Assembly: GCA_027486415.1 (NCBI GenBank)
Contig: JAIXPC010000006.1
Location: forward strand, 1-64,000
Source of the DNA: Sphingomonadales bacterium
GTDB taxonomy: Bacteria > Pseudomonadota > Alphaproteobacteria > Sphingomonadales > Sphingomonadaceae
DNA: 64,000 nt
Direction of reading: 5' to 3'
Part shown: positions 41,170-54,877 of the stretch, piece by piece
How positions within the stretch are numbered: the stretch's first letter is position 1
How the letters are laid out: every line of letters starts with the position of its first letter
Program-made: the position numbers and the translations under genes
The notes under the pieces: generated by a model
The model's database searches: none
Seen by the model: only the letters and a program-made list of their open reading frames with translations
What the model was told of the DNA's origin: nothing

Positions 41170-41997
41170 GTGGGCCTGGCTGATCTGCCGCCGCTGCGCG
41201 AGGTGATCGCGGCGCATGGCCTCAATGCCAAGAAGACGCTCGGCCAGAATTTCCTCACCGATACCAACCTGCTGGATCGCATCGCCCGCATTCCCGGCAT
41301 CGGGGCGGGCGACCGCGTCTATGAAGTCGGCCCCGGCCCCGGCGGGCTGACCCGCGCCTGCCTGAGGACGGGGGCCAGCGTGGTGGCGGTCGAACGCGAC
41401 GACCGCGCGCTGCCCGCCCTGGCGGAACTTGCCGCCGCTGCCGATGGCCGGCTGACCGTGGTGGGTGATGACGCGATGGCCGTCGATGCCCGCGCACTGG
41501 CCGGCGACGGCGCGCACATCGTCGCCAACCTGCCCTACAATATCGGCACGGCGCTGTTCACCGGCTGGCTGGCGGGGCCGGAATGGCCGCCGTGGTGGGC
41601 CAGCCTGACGCTGATGTTCCAGAAGGAAGTGGCCCAGCGCATCGTGGCGACGCCGAGCAGCAATGCCTATGGCCGGCTCGCCGTGCTGGCGCAGTGGCGG
41701 TCGCTGCCGAAAATCGCGCTGCACGTGCCAGCCCGCGCCTTTGTGCCGGCACCCAAGGTGGACAGCGCCGTGGTGCACCTGGTGCCGACGACGCCGATGA
41801 GCGCCGCCCGCCCCGAACGCCTGGCCGCGCTGACGGCGGCTGCCTTTGGCCAGCGCCGCAAGATGCTGCGCGCCAGCCTGAAAGGCCTGCCCGGCGCGCT
41901 GGAGGCGATGGAAGCCGAAGGCATCAAGCCCGAAGCGCGGGCGGAGACGGTGCCGGTGGAGGCGTTCGCCAAGGCGGCTGCGCGGCTTTCCCAGTAA
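41170..41997 (+). CDS. rsmA: 16S rRNA m6(2)A1518/A1519 dimethyltransferase
   Basis: Also known as ksgA; dimethylates two adjacent adenosines in the 3' end loop of 16S rRNA, a late checkpoint in 30S assembly. The 275-residue protein has the start KKTLGQNFLTD, SAM-binding motif I VYEVGPGPGGLTRA and the catalytic NLPYNIGT. Translation starts at GTG 41170, three bases after the pdxA stop. Last gene of lptD-surA-pdxA-rsmA, followed by a hairpin. Confidence 0.96.
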   Translation: MGLADLPPLREVIAAHGLNAKKTLGQNFLTDTNLLDRIARIPGIGAGDRVYEVGPGPGGLTRACLRTGASVVAVERDDRALPALAELAAAADGRLTVVGDDAMAVDARALAGDGAHIVANLPYNIGTALFTGWLAGPEWPPWWASLTLMFQKEVAQRIVATPSSNAYGRLAVLAQWRSLPKIALHVPARAFVPAPKVDSAVVHLVPTTPMSAARPERLAALTAAAFGQRRKMLRASLKGLPGALEAMEAEGIKPEARAETVPVEAFAKAAARLSQ

Positions 41998-42002
41998 GCC
42001 CC

Positions 42003-42030
42003 TGCCATGCTGGCCTGCGCCAGCATGGCA
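42003..42030. repeat. Palindromic hairpin between convergent genes, same family as the gyrA-region repeats
   Basis: Perfect 12-bp stem (42003-42014 with 42019-42030) and loop CTGC, placed between the rsmA stop and the TPR gene stop. Its core ATGCTGGCCTGCGCCAGCAT matches the inverted-repeat arms at 50250-50349 and 50673-50750. It has no T-run, so it is listed as a repeat; it could also end transcription from both sides. Confidence 0.7.
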
Positions 42031-42035
42031 GCACG

Positions 42036-42530
42036 TTACGGCTGCGCCGTCTTCGGCTTGGGCGTCACCGCCGCCTGCTGGCCGGCCTTGGCGATCACGC
42101 CTTCCAGCCGTCCGGCGGCACTGCAGTCCGTCTTGCACAGCGCCTTGATGCGGGCGAGGTTGATCTGCGCCCGCGCCGTTGCGCCGCGCGCCACCAGCGC
42201 CCGGCCCTGGCCTTCCAGCGCGCCGATGTCGGACGGGTTGAGCGCCAGCGCCTCGCGGTAATATTTCACCGCCTTGCCGGGCAGGCCGAGCTTTTCATAG
42301 GCGGCAGCGATGCCGGCAAAGGCCGCGACGTTGCGCGGATCGCTGGCCAGCGCCGCTTCAAAGCTGTCGATGGCCTCCTGCGGCTTGCCGGCGGCAAGCG
42401 CGGCCTGGCCGGCAGCGCCCATCTGGACAGAGACCGGCTTCAGCTGGTCGTCCCGGCCCGGCGCGGCGCTGGCGGAACCAGCGGTGGCAACGGCGATCAG
42501 GGCAACGGCGGACAACAGGGCGAAACGCAT
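42036..42530 (-). CDS. Small exported tetratricopeptide protein
   Basis: 164 residues with a signal peptide (LLSAVALIAVATAGSASAA) and two or more TPR helices: AALAAGKPQEAIDSFEAALASDP, then NVAAFAGIAAAYEKLGLPGKAVKYYREALALNP. Two cysteines lie in LCKTDCSAAG and may form a disulfide. Such TPR proteins act as protein-binding scaffolds, and no specific role is apparent. Last gene after guaB and rsmB, 26 bases downstream of rsmB. Confidence 0.85.
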   Translation of the reverse strand: MRFALLSAVALIAVATAGSASAAPGRDDQLKPVSVQMGAAGQAALAAGKPQEAIDSFEAALASDPRNVAAFAGIAAAYEKLGLPGKAVKYYREALALNPSDIGALEGQGRALVARGATARAQINLARIKALCKTDCSAAGRLEGVIAKAGQQAAVTPKPKTAQP

Positions 42531-42556
42531 CGATGATCTCCTCGGCCGCTGTCGTA

Positions 42557-43714
42557 TCAAAGCCGGGATGACTGCGCGATGAAAAAGCCGTCGCACCCGT
42601 CATTGGCCGGGGTCAGCACGCGGGTGCGCCACGGGCCCATGCCATACACGTCGGCCAGGTGCGCCTCCCCTTCCGGCGGCAGCAGCGAGCAGACGATATA
42701 GACGAGCCGGCCACCGGGCTTCAGCAGCGACGCGCCAAGGCTGATCAGCATGGCCTGCGTCTGCACCAGCCGTTCCAGCCGCGCCGGGGTCAACCGCCAG
42801 CGGCTTTCGGGATTGCGCCGCCACGTGCCGCTGCCCGAACAGGGCGCATCAATGAGCACGGCATCGCACTGGCCTTCAAGGTCGGACAGGGCCTGCCGCT
42901 CCGCACCCGGATTGAGCAGACGGGTTTCCACCGTCACGCCCGCCCGCTCCGCGCGCGGGGCCAACTGGCTGAGACGGGCGCGATCGGTATCGCAGGCGAT
43001 CAGTCGCCCCCCATTTGCCCTGGGCCCGCGCATGTCGGCCGCCAGCGCCAGTGTCTTGCCGCCGGCGCCGGCGCACAGGTCCACCACCGTCTCGCCGGCG
43101 CGGGCGGCCATCAGGGCGGCAGCGATCTGGCTGCCGGCGTCCTGCACCTCGATCAGGCCTTCGGCATATTCGGGCAGCGCCTCGACATTGGTGCCGGCGG
43201 GCAGGCGCAGTCCGTGGGCGGTGGTGGGCAGCAATTCCCAATCCGGGTGGCCGGCGTGCACGGCATCGCGGCTCGTCCGCAGCGCATTCACCCGCACATC
43301 CAGCGGCGCACGATCCAGCAGCGCCCGCGCCTGGCGTTCGGCATCGTCGCCAAACCGATCGATCAGCAGCCGTTCCAGCCACACCGGGGCCAGGCCGGGG
43401 GCAGCCGCCGGCTCCCCATGCACCAGCGGCGGCGGGGCGTGGCCGGCAGCGCCGAACAGGCCGAGCAGTGCGGGATCGGCGCTGCGGGCATGGCCGATGA
43501 CGGCAGCGCGGCCCGAAACCGGGCGTTCGCCCAGCGACCGGATCACGGCGAACACCAGGTCGCGCACGGCGCGACGATCCTTCGATCCGGCATAGCGGCG
43601 GGTGGAGAAATAACGCTGGATGATGGTATCGGCCGCGGCCCCGGCATCGCGCGCGGCGGCGATCACCTGGTCCAGGATCTCGATGGCAGCAGCAAGGCGC
43701 GCGGCGGGGGTCAT
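42557..43714 (-). CDS. rsmB: RsmB/NOP-family RNA m5C methyltransferase
   Basis: Predicted to make m5C in 16S rRNA (C967 in E. coli). The 385-residue protein has motif I TVVDLCAGAGGKTLALA, the catalytic motif IV LIDAPCSGSGTWRRNP and motif VI with the nucleophilic cysteine in YIVCSLLPPEGE. The N-terminal region (residues 1-140) resembles the NusB-like RNA-binding part. The specific rRNA target is inferred from the family. It is 9 bases downstream of guaB. Confidence 0.85.
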   Translation of the reverse strand: MTPAARLAAAIEILDQVIAAARDAGAAADTIIQRYFSTRRYAGSKDRRAVRDLVFAVIRSLGERPVSGRAAVIGHARSADPALLGLFGAAGHAPPPLVHGEPAAAPGLAPVWLERLLIDRFGDDAERQARALLDRAPLDVRVNALRTSRDAVHAGHPDWELLPTTAHGLRLPAGTNVEALPEYAEGLIEVQDAGSQIAAALMAARAGETVVDLCAGAGGKTLALAADMRGPRANGGRLIACDTDRARLSQLAPRAERAGVTVETRLLNPGAERQALSDLEGQCDAVLIDAPCSGSGTWRRNPESRWRLTPARLERLVQTQAMLISLGASLLKPGGRLVYIVCSLLPPEGEAHLADVYGMGPWRTRVLTPANDGCDGFFIAQSSRL

Positions 43715-43723
43715 CGGGCGGGA

Positions 43724-45325
<1,602 letters not shown>

Positions 45326-45359
45326 TCAACCCGTGTTCAGCCCGTGCCGGGCGCCGTGA

Positions 45360-46586
45360 TCAGGCACCGGCAAGCACGTTGTAGAATTGCGCGATCTGGG
45401 CGCGCGGGCCACCCTTGACGGCGGCAAAGGCGGCCTTGGCACCGGCCTTGTCACCCATCTTCAGCAGGGCGGCACCCATGCGCAGGTTCACCGTGTCCTG
45501 ATCAACGTTGGCAGCGCCCACCAGCGGCTTGTAGAAGCTGACGGCCTTTTCATACTGGCCCAGGTTGGCCAGCGTGTCGGCCACCACCAGGCCGATGCGC
45601 GGGCTGGCCTTGGCTTCCTTTTCCAGGCCCGGCAGCGCAGCGCGGGTTTCGGCATTCTTGGTCGCCGCCAGCTTGACGGTTTCAGCGATGTTGGTCCTGG
45701 TCGGATCGATCAGCTTCTTGGCGATCGCTTCCTTCAGCACCGCATCGGCCTCGTTCGGCATGCCGCGTTCGATGGCAGCATCGGCATATTCCAGATAATT
45801 GTTGCCGGTGGTCATCGCGCCGGCAGCCGCCATCAGGCGACCCCAGTCGAGCAGCAGGTTGTTGTCCATGTTGCCGCTGCGCTGCTTGATCAGCTCGATC
45901 GACAGATTGTAGCTCTTGGGCTCGGGGAAGGCCTTCACCCAGCTCAGCAGCGCCGGCATCATCTTGTCGGTCATGTTGCCATCGATCACCGACTGGGCGC
46001 GGAATTCATACCAGCTGCGGTCGCCCTTCTCGCCGGCAGCCTCGCGCAGGTCAATGGCCTTGGTCAGCAGCGCGACCACGCCCAGCTTGTTGCCCAGTGC
46101 CGCGTTCACGCTGGCCGCCTGCACCGTCATGTCGACGTCGTCAGGCTTCTGCGACAGGTAGAATTCATACCATTTCCAGGACTTCTGATAATCCTTCCGG
46201 TTCGACGACAGGCCGGCGATGAACTTGGAGAAGGTCAGCTTCTCGTCGGCCGTGATCGACGGCGCCTCGACCGCTTCGGTCAGGGCTTCCTCGATCTTCA
46301 CATTGTCCTTCAGGTTCTGCGCCGAAAACAGCTTGAGCTTGGCCAGGATCAGCGCATCGTCCTTTTCGGCCTTCGGCAGCGCTGCGGCCTCGGTCAGCTT
46401 GGCCAGCGCGCCGGCATGGTCACCGGCCTGCTGCAGCTTCTGCACCGCGATCACCGCGGCCAGCACCGGCTTCGACAGCTTCGGCGGCTGCGGCTTTTCC
46501 GCTTTCTGCGCCAGCGCCGGGCTGGCGGTGCCCACAACGGCGGCAGTGCTCAGCACCAGTGCCAGTGCGGTTGCAAACGTCTTCAT
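45360..46586 (-). CDS. Exported helical-repeat (TPR-like) protein of unknown function
   Basis: 408 residues with a signal peptide (ALALVLSTAAVVGTASPALAQ). The remainder is almost wholly helical: an acidic/lysine-rich N-terminal region, a YEFYLSQKPDDVDM-type repeat and later GQYEKAVSFYKPL and LKMGDKAGAKAAF, consistent with degenerate TPR repeats. No catalytic motif was seen. The gene is lysine-rich compared with its neighbours (KDDALILAKLKLF). It is a monocistron with its own terminator; no functional link to neighbours is evident. Confidence 0.8.
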   Translation of the reverse strand: MKTFATALALVLSTAAVVGTASPALAQKAEKPQPPKLSKPVLAAVIAVQKLQQAGDHAGALAKLTEAAALPKAEKDDALILAKLKLFSAQNLKDNVKIEEALTEAVEAPSITADEKLTFSKFIAGLSSNRKDYQKSWKWYEFYLSQKPDDVDMTVQAASVNAALGNKLGVVALLTKAIDLREAAGEKGDRSWYEFRAQSVIDGNMTDKMMPALLSWVKAFPEPKSYNLSIELIKQRSGNMDNNLLLDWGRLMAAAGAMTTGNNYLEYADAAIERGMPNEADAVLKEAIAKKLIDPTRTNIAETVKLAATKNAETRAALPGLEKEAKASPRIGLVVADTLANLGQYEKAVSFYKPLVGAANVDQDTVNLRMGAALLKMGDKAGAKAAFAAVKGGPRAQIAQFYNVLAGA

Positions 46587-46750
46587 TCATGCCTCCCTCA
46601 AGCAATATCGGCTTGGGCTAAGCCGTCGCATCGCCGGCGTCAACCGGGCGAGACCGCTAGCCCCCATTCGCACCTGCAAGATGAACAATCCGTGAGTTTC
46701 AACGCCCTGCCCTTGCCGATGGCCCGCGCGCGCGCAATCATTCGTCGCAA

Positions 46751-47430
46751 ATGAACGCCATTGCATCCCTGGTTCCGCTCGGCGGCCTGCCGCTGCGCTT
46801 TCTGGCCGGGCTGGCGGTCGCGCTGGCGGCCGGTCTTGCCTATCTGCTGGCCGATCCGCTGATCAGCGGGCCCGCCGCCGTCGTGCTGAAAGGCAGCGGT
46901 GTCACCCTGCTGGCGCTGGCCGCGCTGCAATTGCCAAGTGCCGGCGCGCGCTGGCTGGCGGCGATCATGGCGCTGGGGGCGCTGGGCGACGTGCTGCTGG
47001 CGCTGCCGGGGCTGTTCATCGCCGGTGCTGCCAGCTTTGCCGCCGGTCACGCAGTGGCCATCGGCTTTTACGGGCGCCACCAGCGCCCGGCCGGCGGCTG
47101 GCTGATGCCGGCGGCGCTGATCGGCTTCGGCATCGTCATGCCGCCGCTGCTGGTGCCGGCGGGGCCGCAACTGGCGCAAGCGCTGGTCTATGCACTGCTG
47201 CTCACCGCGATGGCCGCCAGCCTTTGGCGCAGCCGCTTTCCCCGGCTGGCCGCCATTGGCGCGCTGGCGTTCGTCGCATCCGATACGCTGCTGGTGCTGC
47301 GGATGGGCGGCGGCAGGCTGATCGATCCCGCCACCGATGGCGCGCTGGTGTGGATCCTCTATTTCGGCGGGCAGTGGCTGATCACGCTGGGCGTGGGGCG
47401 CGGGCTGCTCGCCCGCGCCGCGCGGGAGGC

Positions 47431-47434
<4 letters not shown>
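46751..47434 (+). CDS. YhhN/TMEM86-type membrane protein, putative lysoplasmalogenase
   Basis: 227-residue protein made almost wholly of hydrophobic helices (about seven to eight). The acidic residues within helices, GDVLLALPG and FVASDTLLVLR, are the hallmark of the YhhN family, whose animal member TMEM86B hydrolyses lysoplasmalogen. Substrate in bacteria lacking plasmalogens is unknown. Its TAG stop shares the 14-base palindrome GAGGCCTAGGCCTC with the stop of convergent gyrA. Confidence 0.85.
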
Positions 47435-50145
<2,711 letters not shown>

Positions 50146-50173
50146 TGTATTTTTCTTATGCCTTCCGGGCGTG

Positions 50174-50188
50174 GTTCAGACGCTGTTC
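50174..50188. promoter_or_regulatory. LexA/SOS-box sequence upstream of gyrA
   Basis: GTTCAGACGCTGTTC is a perfect GTTC-N7-GTTC, 28 bases before the gyrA ATG. A single exact box is expected about twice by chance in 64 kb, so this one is less certain than the recA and tandem boxes; its place in the short gyrA leader is what makes it notable. Confidence 0.5.
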
Positions 50189-50249
50189 CGGATTAGGCGA
50201 AACATCGTGAAAAGGCCAGTGGAAAGGATGAATTCTGCCCTCTTCCCCC

Positions 50250-50349
50250 GTCATGCTGGCGAAGGCCAGTATCCATAGTGGGACGGGGGCGCTCGTGGTG
50301 CGAAATGGGCCAGTACGGGACAATGGATGCTGGCCTTTGCCAGCATGAC
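50250..50349. repeat. Inverted-repeat pair, gyrA side of the GIY-YIG gene
   Basis: A 26-base arm at 50250-50275, starting GTCATGCTGGCGAAGG, is repeated in inverted form at 50324-50349, with two mismatches. Each arm is itself a small palindrome (ATGCTGGC with GCCAGYAT). The 48-base spacer holds a second short inversion, CCCCCGTC with GACGGGGG. The same arm pair recurs at 50673-50750. Confidence 0.88.
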
Positions 50350-50355
50350 AAATGT

Positions 50356-50661
50356 TCATGACAAGGGCGGGAAACCCCAATCCACTGCCAGATCAAGCCA
50401 GTGCGGGTTATGCGTCTCGATCAGGCGCACCTTCCACTCACGCTTCCAGAACTTCATCGCCTTCTCCCGCCGGATGGCGTCGGCGATATCGTCATAGCCA
50501 TCGTTCCAGACGATGCGCTTGACGTCATAACGCGAGGTGAAGCCTTCAAAATGGCCGGCGCGATGCTGCTGCACCCGGTTCAAAAGGTTGGAGGTGACGC
50601 CGAGGTAAAGCGTGCCCCGTGGCGCGCTGGCGATGAGATAGACCCAGCCCGGCTTGGCCAC
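50356..50661 (-). CDS. Small GIY-YIG nuclease family protein
   Basis: 101-residue single-domain GIY-YIG protein of the UPF0213 type. Conserved residues are Y8 (WVYLI), Y19 (LYLG), R29 and H33 (NLLNRVQQHR) and E66 in the REKAMKFWKREWK helix, so the nuclease site looks intact. No DNA-binding extension is present. The gene is bracketed within 12 bases on each side by the two inverted-repeat pairs, and sits between gyrA and nuoF. Its role is unknown; a link with the flanking repeats is inferred from position. Confidence 0.9.
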   Translation of the reverse strand: MAKPGWVYLIASAPRGTLYLGVTSNLLNRVQQHRAGHFEGFTSRYDVKRIVWNDGYDDIADAIRREKAMKFWKREWKVRLIETHNPHWLDLAVDWGFPPLS

Positions 50662-50672
50662 CTTCCCTCCCT

Positions 50673-50750
50673 GTCATGCTGGCGCAGGCCAGCATCCATC
50701 GCGCAATCAGCGCAAGCTCAAGAGTGGATGCTGGCCTGCGCCAGTATGAC
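50673..50750. repeat. Inverted-repeat pair, nuoF side of the GIY-YIG gene
   Basis: Arms at 50673-50698 (GTCATGCTGGCGCAGGCCAG and following) and 50725-50750 are inverted copies with one mismatch, separated by 26 bases. They are the same family as the pair at 50250-50349 and the hairpin at 42003. The pair starts 11 bases from the GIY-YIG start and ends 12 bases from the nuoF stop, so it may also serve as the nuoF 3' end. Confidence 0.88.
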
Positions 50751-50762
50751 GGGCAAGTGGGA

Positions 50763-52067
50763 TTATTCCGCCGCGATCCCGTGCGGCACCTGCACAAAGC
50801 CCTTGCGCTTCGCGATCCGCGCCTCGATTTCCGGGCGGAAATGGCGGATCAGGCCCTGGATCGGCCAGGCGGCGGCGTCGCCCAGCGCGCAGATGGTGTG
50901 ACCCTCGATCTGGGTGGTCACATCCAGCAGCATGTCGATCTCGTGCGGCTCTGCGTCGCCCTTCACCAGCCGTTCCATCACGCGCCACATCCAGCCGGTG
51001 CCTTCGCGGCACGGCGTGCACTGGCCGCAGCTTTCGTGCTTGTAGAAGTAGGACAGGCGGGCAATGGCGCGCACGATATCGGTGGACTTGTCCATGACGA
51101 TGACGGCGGCGGTGCCGAGGCCGGATTTCAGATCGCGCAGGCCGTCGAAATCCATCGGCGCATCCATGATCTCGTGCGCCGGCACCAGCGGCACCGAGGA
51201 ACCGCCGGGGATGACGGCGAGCAGATTGTCCCACCCACCGCGGATGCCGCCGCAGTGGGTTTCGATCAGCTCGCGGAACGGCAGGCCCATCGCCTCCTCG
51301 ACCACGCACGGCTTGTTCACGTGGCCGCTGATCTGGAACAGCTTGGTGCCTTCATTCTTGGGCCGGCCAATGGCGGCGAACCATTCCGGGCCACGGCGCA
51401 GGATGGTCGGCACCACGGCGATGGATTCGACGTTGTTGACGGTCGTCGGGTTGCCATAGAGGCCGGCGCCGGCCGGGAACGGCGGCTTCAGGCGCGGCTG
51501 GCCCTTCTTGCCTTCCAGGCTTTCGATCATCGCGGTTTCTTCGCCGCAGATATAGGCGCCGGCGCCGCGATGGACGACGACATCGAAATCATAGCCCGAA
51601 CCGGCGGCGTTCTTGCCAATCAGGCCGGCGGCATAGGCTTCCTGCACGGCGGCCATCAGCACCTTGGCTTCCGCGATATACTCGCCGCGGATATAGATGA
51701 AGGCCGCCCGCGCCCGCATGGCAAAGCCGGCGATCAGCGCGCCTTCGATCAGCTTGTGCGGATCGTGGCGGATGATCTCGCGGTCCTTGCAGGAACCGGG
51801 TTCGGATTCGTCGGCGTTGATGACGAGGTACGACGGCCGATCCGGGTTCGGCGTCTTGGGCATGAAGCTCCACTTCATCCCCGTCGGGAAGCCCGCCCCG
51901 CCGCGCCCGCGCAGGCCGCTGGCCTTCACCGCGTCGATCAGGGCATCGGGCCCGACGCTCATCAGATCCTTGGTGTCGGCCCAGTCGCCACGCTTTTTCG
52001 CGGCGTCGAGGTTCCACGACTGGAAGCCATAGAGGTTGGTGAAGATGCGATCCTTGTCGGCCAGCAT
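50763..52067 (-). CDS. nuoF: NADH-quinone oxidoreductase subunit F
   Basis: NADH- and FMN-binding subunit of complex I. The 434-residue protein has the NADH-site [16 protein letters not shown] region [26 protein letters not shown] and the 4Fe-4S (N3) cysteines in [12 protein letters not shown] with a later cysteine near ICALGDAA. The start MLADKDRIF is set by the TGATG overlap with nuoE. It is the last nuo gene here; nuoG does not follow. Confidence 0.97.
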   Translation of the reverse strand: MLADKDRIFTNLYGFQSWNLDAAKKRGDWADTKDLMSVGPDALIDAVKASGLRGRGGAGFPTGMKWSFMPKTPNPDRPSYLVINADESEPGSCKDREIIRHDPHKLIEGALIAGFAMRARAAFIYIRGEYIAEAKVLMAAVQEAYAAGLIGKNAAGSGYDFDVVVHRGAGAYICGEETAMIESLEGKKGQPRLKPPFPAGAGLYGNPTTVNNVESIAVVPTILRRGPEWFAAIGRPKNEGTKLFQISGHVNKPCVVEEAMGLPFRELIETHCGGIRGGWDNLLAVIPGGSSVPLVPAHEIMDAPMDFDGLRDLKSGLGTAAVIVMDKSTDIVRAIARLSYFYKHESCGQCTPCREGTGWMWRVMERLVKGDAEPHEIDMLLDVTTQIEGHTICALGDAAAWPIQGLIRHFRPEIEARIAKRKGFVQVPHGIAAE

Positions 52068-52660
52068 CACACCGTCTCCTTCAGCGTCGTCGGACCACCT
52101 TCGGGGCACGAGGCGGTGCGGCCGATCTGGCTGCCCGCCTTGGGCATTTCCCCGTGTGCCAGCATGTCGATGATCGCAGTCATGCTCTCGTGGGTCAGGT
52201 CTTCAAAATTGTCGTCGTTGATCTGCACCATCGGCGCGTTGGCGCAGGCGCCCAGGCATTCCACTTCCGACAGGGTGAACAGGCCGTCGGGCGTGGTGCC
52301 GCCCTTCACCATGCCCTTGTCGCGGCAGGCCTGCATGATGTCATCCGACCCGCGCAGCATGCAGGGGGTGGTGCCGCAAACCTGAATGTGGAAGCGGCCC
52401 ACGGGCTTCAGATTGTACATCGTGTAGAAGCTGGCGACTTCATAGGCGCGGATGTAGGGCATGCCGATCTGCGCGGCGACATATTCGATCACCGGCACAG
52501 GCAGCCAGGCCACGCCCGTCTGCTCACGCATCTGGTATTGCGCCAGCCACAGCAGCGGCATCACCGCGCTGCCTTCGCGGCCCTTGGGATAAAGCCCGAT
52601 GATGCGCTGCGCCTCGGCAGCGTTGTCAGCGGTCCAGGCGAAATCGGCAAACTCGCTCAC
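52067..52660 (-). CDS. nuoE: NADH-quinone oxidoreductase subunit E
   Basis: Carries the 2Fe-2S cluster N1a. The roughly 197-residue protein has the cysteines in [11 protein letters not shown] and [10 protein letters not shown], and the helical [16 protein letters not shown]. Translation most likely starts at GTG 52660, which overlaps the stop of the NTF2-like gene by 4 bases (GTGA); an upstream ATG at 52684 would overlap that gene further. Confidence 0.95.
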   Translation of the reverse strand: MSEFADFAWTADNAAEAQRIIGLYPKGREGSAVMPLLWLAQYQMREQTGVAWLPVPVIEYVAAQIGMPYIRAYEVASFYTMYNLKPVGRFHIQVCGTTPCMLRGSDDIMQACRDKGMVKGGTTPDGLFTLSEVECLGACANAPMVQINDDNFEDLTHESMTAIIDMLAHGEMPKAGSQIGRTASCPEGGPTTLKETV

Positions 52661-52989
52661 CGGATGAACTCCACGCGACTGCACTTGTCGCCTTCGAAAC
52701 TGTACACGCTCATCACTTCAAACGGTTCGCTTGTCGCCGTGCGCCACACCTTCTCGTGCAGCACGACAAATTCGCCCAGTTCATGGCCTGTGATGATCTC
52801 GGCGCGATTGTCCGGAAACTGCGTGAACATCGCCTGAAGCCCGGCGCGCACGCCCTCTTTCCCGTCCCGCAGCACTGCACCGCGATAACCGGCCTCGGCC
52901 GCATCGTCGGTCATCAGCGCGACATAGGCATCGGCATCCTGCGCGTTGTAATGCGCAATCATCGCCTCGGCGATGGCCAGCCTGCTCAC
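52657..52989 (-). CDS. NTF2/SnoaL-like small protein inside the nuo operon
   Basis: 110-residue alpha+beta cone protein: helix [21 protein letters not shown], then strands [24 protein letters not shown] and [17 protein letters not shown]. This is the NTF2-like/SnoaL fold used by isomerases, cyclases and many ligand-binding proteins; no catalytic residues can be assigned. It begins with GTG overlapping the nuoD stop by 4 bases and ends overlapping the nuoE start by 4 bases, so it is translated within the complex I operon. Such a gene is not a standard complex I subunit. Confidence 0.88.
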   Translation of the reverse strand: MSRLAIAEAMIAHYNAQDADAYVALMTDDAAEAGYRGAVLRDGKEGVRAGLQAMFTQFPDNRAEIITGHELGEFVVLHEKVWRTATSEPFEVMSVYSFEGDKCSRVEFIR

Positions 52990-54230
52990 CGGTCAACCTC
53001 GCCGAACACGATGTCGAGACTGCCGAGGATCGCCGGCGCGTCGGCCAGCATGTGGCCCTTGCACAGGAAATCCATCGCCTGCAGGTGCGCCATGCCGGTG
53101 GCGCGGATATGGCAGCGCCACGGCTTGTTGGTGCCATCGGCGACCAGATAGATGCCGAATTCGCCCTTGGGGCTTTCGGTGCCGACATAGGTGTCGCCGG
53201 CCGGCACGTGGGTGCCTTCGGTGTAGAGCTTGAAGTGGTGGATCAGCGCTTCCATCGAACGCTTCATCTCGCCCCGCGACGGCGGTGCCACCTTGCGGTT
53301 GACCGTGATGTGGCGGCCTTCCGGCATCTCGCGGGCGCACTGGCGGATGATCTTCAGGCTCTCGCGCATTTCCTGCATCCGCACCATGAAGCGGGCATAG
53401 CAGTCGCCGTCGGTCGAGACGGGCACATCGAAATCCATCAGGTGATAGGCGTCATAGGGCTGCGATTTCCGCAGGTCCCACGCCACGCCGCTGGCGCGGA
53501 TGCACGGGCCGGTGAAGCCCCAACGGATGGCATCTTCCTTGGAGATGATGCCGATATCGACATTGCGCTGCTTGAAGATGCGGTTGTCCGCCACCAGCGC
53601 CTGCATCTCGTCGAGCACGCGCGGGAAGCCGTCGCACCAGTCGAGAATGTCCTGCAACAGGCCGTCCGGAATATCCTTGGCAACGCCGCCGGGGCGGAAC
53701 CAGGCGGCGTGGAAGCGCGCACCCGAGACGCGCTCATAGAATTCCATCAGCTTTTCGCGTTCCTCGAACAGCCAGAGGATCGGCGTCATCGCGCCGACGT
53801 CCATCGCGTGCGTGGTGGTGTTGAGGATGTGATTGAGGATGCGGGTGATTTCCGCAAACATCGTGCGCAGATATTTTGCCCGCAGCGGCACCTCGATGCC
53901 CGCCAGCTTCTCGACGGCGAGCACATAGCTGTGCTCCATGCACATCGGGCTGACGTAATCGAGGCGGTCCATGTAGGGCAGCGCCTGCAGATAGGTCTTG
54001 TACTCGATCAGCTTTTCGGTGCCGCGGTGGAGCAGACCGATGTGCGGATCACAGCGTTCGATGATCTCGCCGTCCAGCTCCATCACCAGGCGCAGCACGC
54101 CGTGGGCCGCCGGGTGCTGCGGCCCGAAATTGATCATGTAGTTCTGGATCTCGTTGCCGTCTTTCGGCGGCAGCACGTCCGTCGTGTCCTCGGCCGTCCA
54201 CGCGACCCCGGCATTGCCCAAGCTGCTCAT
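52986..54230 (-). CDS. nuoD: NADH-quinone oxidoreductase subunit D
   Basis: 49-kDa subunit that forms part of the quinone site. The 414-residue protein has [53 protein letters not shown]-type text near the C-terminus, and [13 protein letters not shown]. Separate from nuoC, unlike the fused nuoCD of E. coli. Overlaps nuoC by 4 bases (ATGA). Confidence 0.97.
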   Translation of the reverse strand: MSSLGNAGVAWTAEDTTDVLPPKDGNEIQNYMINFGPQHPAAHGVLRLVMELDGEIIERCDPHIGLLHRGTEKLIEYKTYLQALPYMDRLDYVSPMCMEHSYVLAVEKLAGIEVPLRAKYLRTMFAEITRILNHILNTTTHAMDVGAMTPILWLFEEREKLMEFYERVSGARFHAAWFRPGGVAKDIPDGLLQDILDWCDGFPRVLDEMQALVADNRIFKQRNVDIGIISKEDAIRWGFTGPCIRASGVAWDLRKSQPYDAYHLMDFDVPVSTDGDCYARFMVRMQEMRESLKIIRQCAREMPEGRHITVNRKVAPPSRGEMKRSMEALIHHFKLYTEGTHVPAGDTYVGTESPKGEFGIYLVADGTNKPWRCHIRATGMAHLQAMDFLCKGHMLADAPAILGSLDIVFGEVDR

Positions 54231-54874
54231 GGCTGCCCTGCCTTCTCGTCACCCGGCAGCACGTAATCCGTGCCTTCCCAGGGGCTGAGGAAATCGAAAT
54301 TGCGGAAATCCTGCGCCAGCTTCACCGGCTCATAAACGACGCGCTTGTGCTCTTCAGACCAGCGCAGTTCGACATGGCCAGTAAGCGGGAAATCCTTGCG
54401 GAACGGGTGGCCTTCAAATCCATAGTCGGTGAGGATGCGGCGCATGTCAGGATTGCCGGTGAACATCACGCCATAGCAATCCCACGTCTCGCGCTCGTAC
54501 CAGCCGGCGTTGGGATAGATCTCGGTCAAGGTCGGCACCGGGGCGGCGCCATCGGTCGACAGGCGGATACGCAGCCGCAGGTTGTGCGCCATCGACAACA
54601 GGTGGGTGACCACCTCGAAGCGTTCGGCGCGCTCCGGATAATCGGCGCCGCAGATATCGATCAGCTGGTTCAGCTTCAGATCGTCGGCATCGCGCAGTTT
54701 CAGCACCACCTCGACCAGCCGGTCGCGGACGATGTCGATGGCGACGTCACCGCAATGCTCGCTCACGGCGACGACGGCATCGCCCAGCAGGGCAGTCAGG
54801 CGGGCGGCAATATCGCTGTGCGCGGCGGTCACCGGCCAGCTGTGCTTGCCCAGTTCAGGGGCGACAATGCTCAT
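54227..54874 (-). CDS. nuoC: NADH-quinone oxidoreductase subunit C
   Basis: 30-kDa peripheral-arm subunit. The 215-residue protein has the signature [27 protein letters not shown]-type text (family pattern [27 protein letters not shown]) and [12 protein letters not shown]. It lies 3 bases downstream of nuoB. Confidence 0.96.
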   Translation of the reverse strand: MSIVAPELGKHSWPVTAAHSDIAARLTALLGDAVVAVSEHCGDVAIDIVRDRLVEVVLKLRDADDLKLNQLIDICGADYPERAERFEVVTHLLSMAHNLRLRIRLSTDGAAPVPTLTEIYPNAGWYERETWDCYGVMFTGNPDMRRILTDYGFEGHPFRKDFPLTGHVELRWSEEHKRVVYEPVKLAQDFRNFDFLSPWEGTDYVLPGDEKAGQP

Positions 54875-54877
54875 GGA

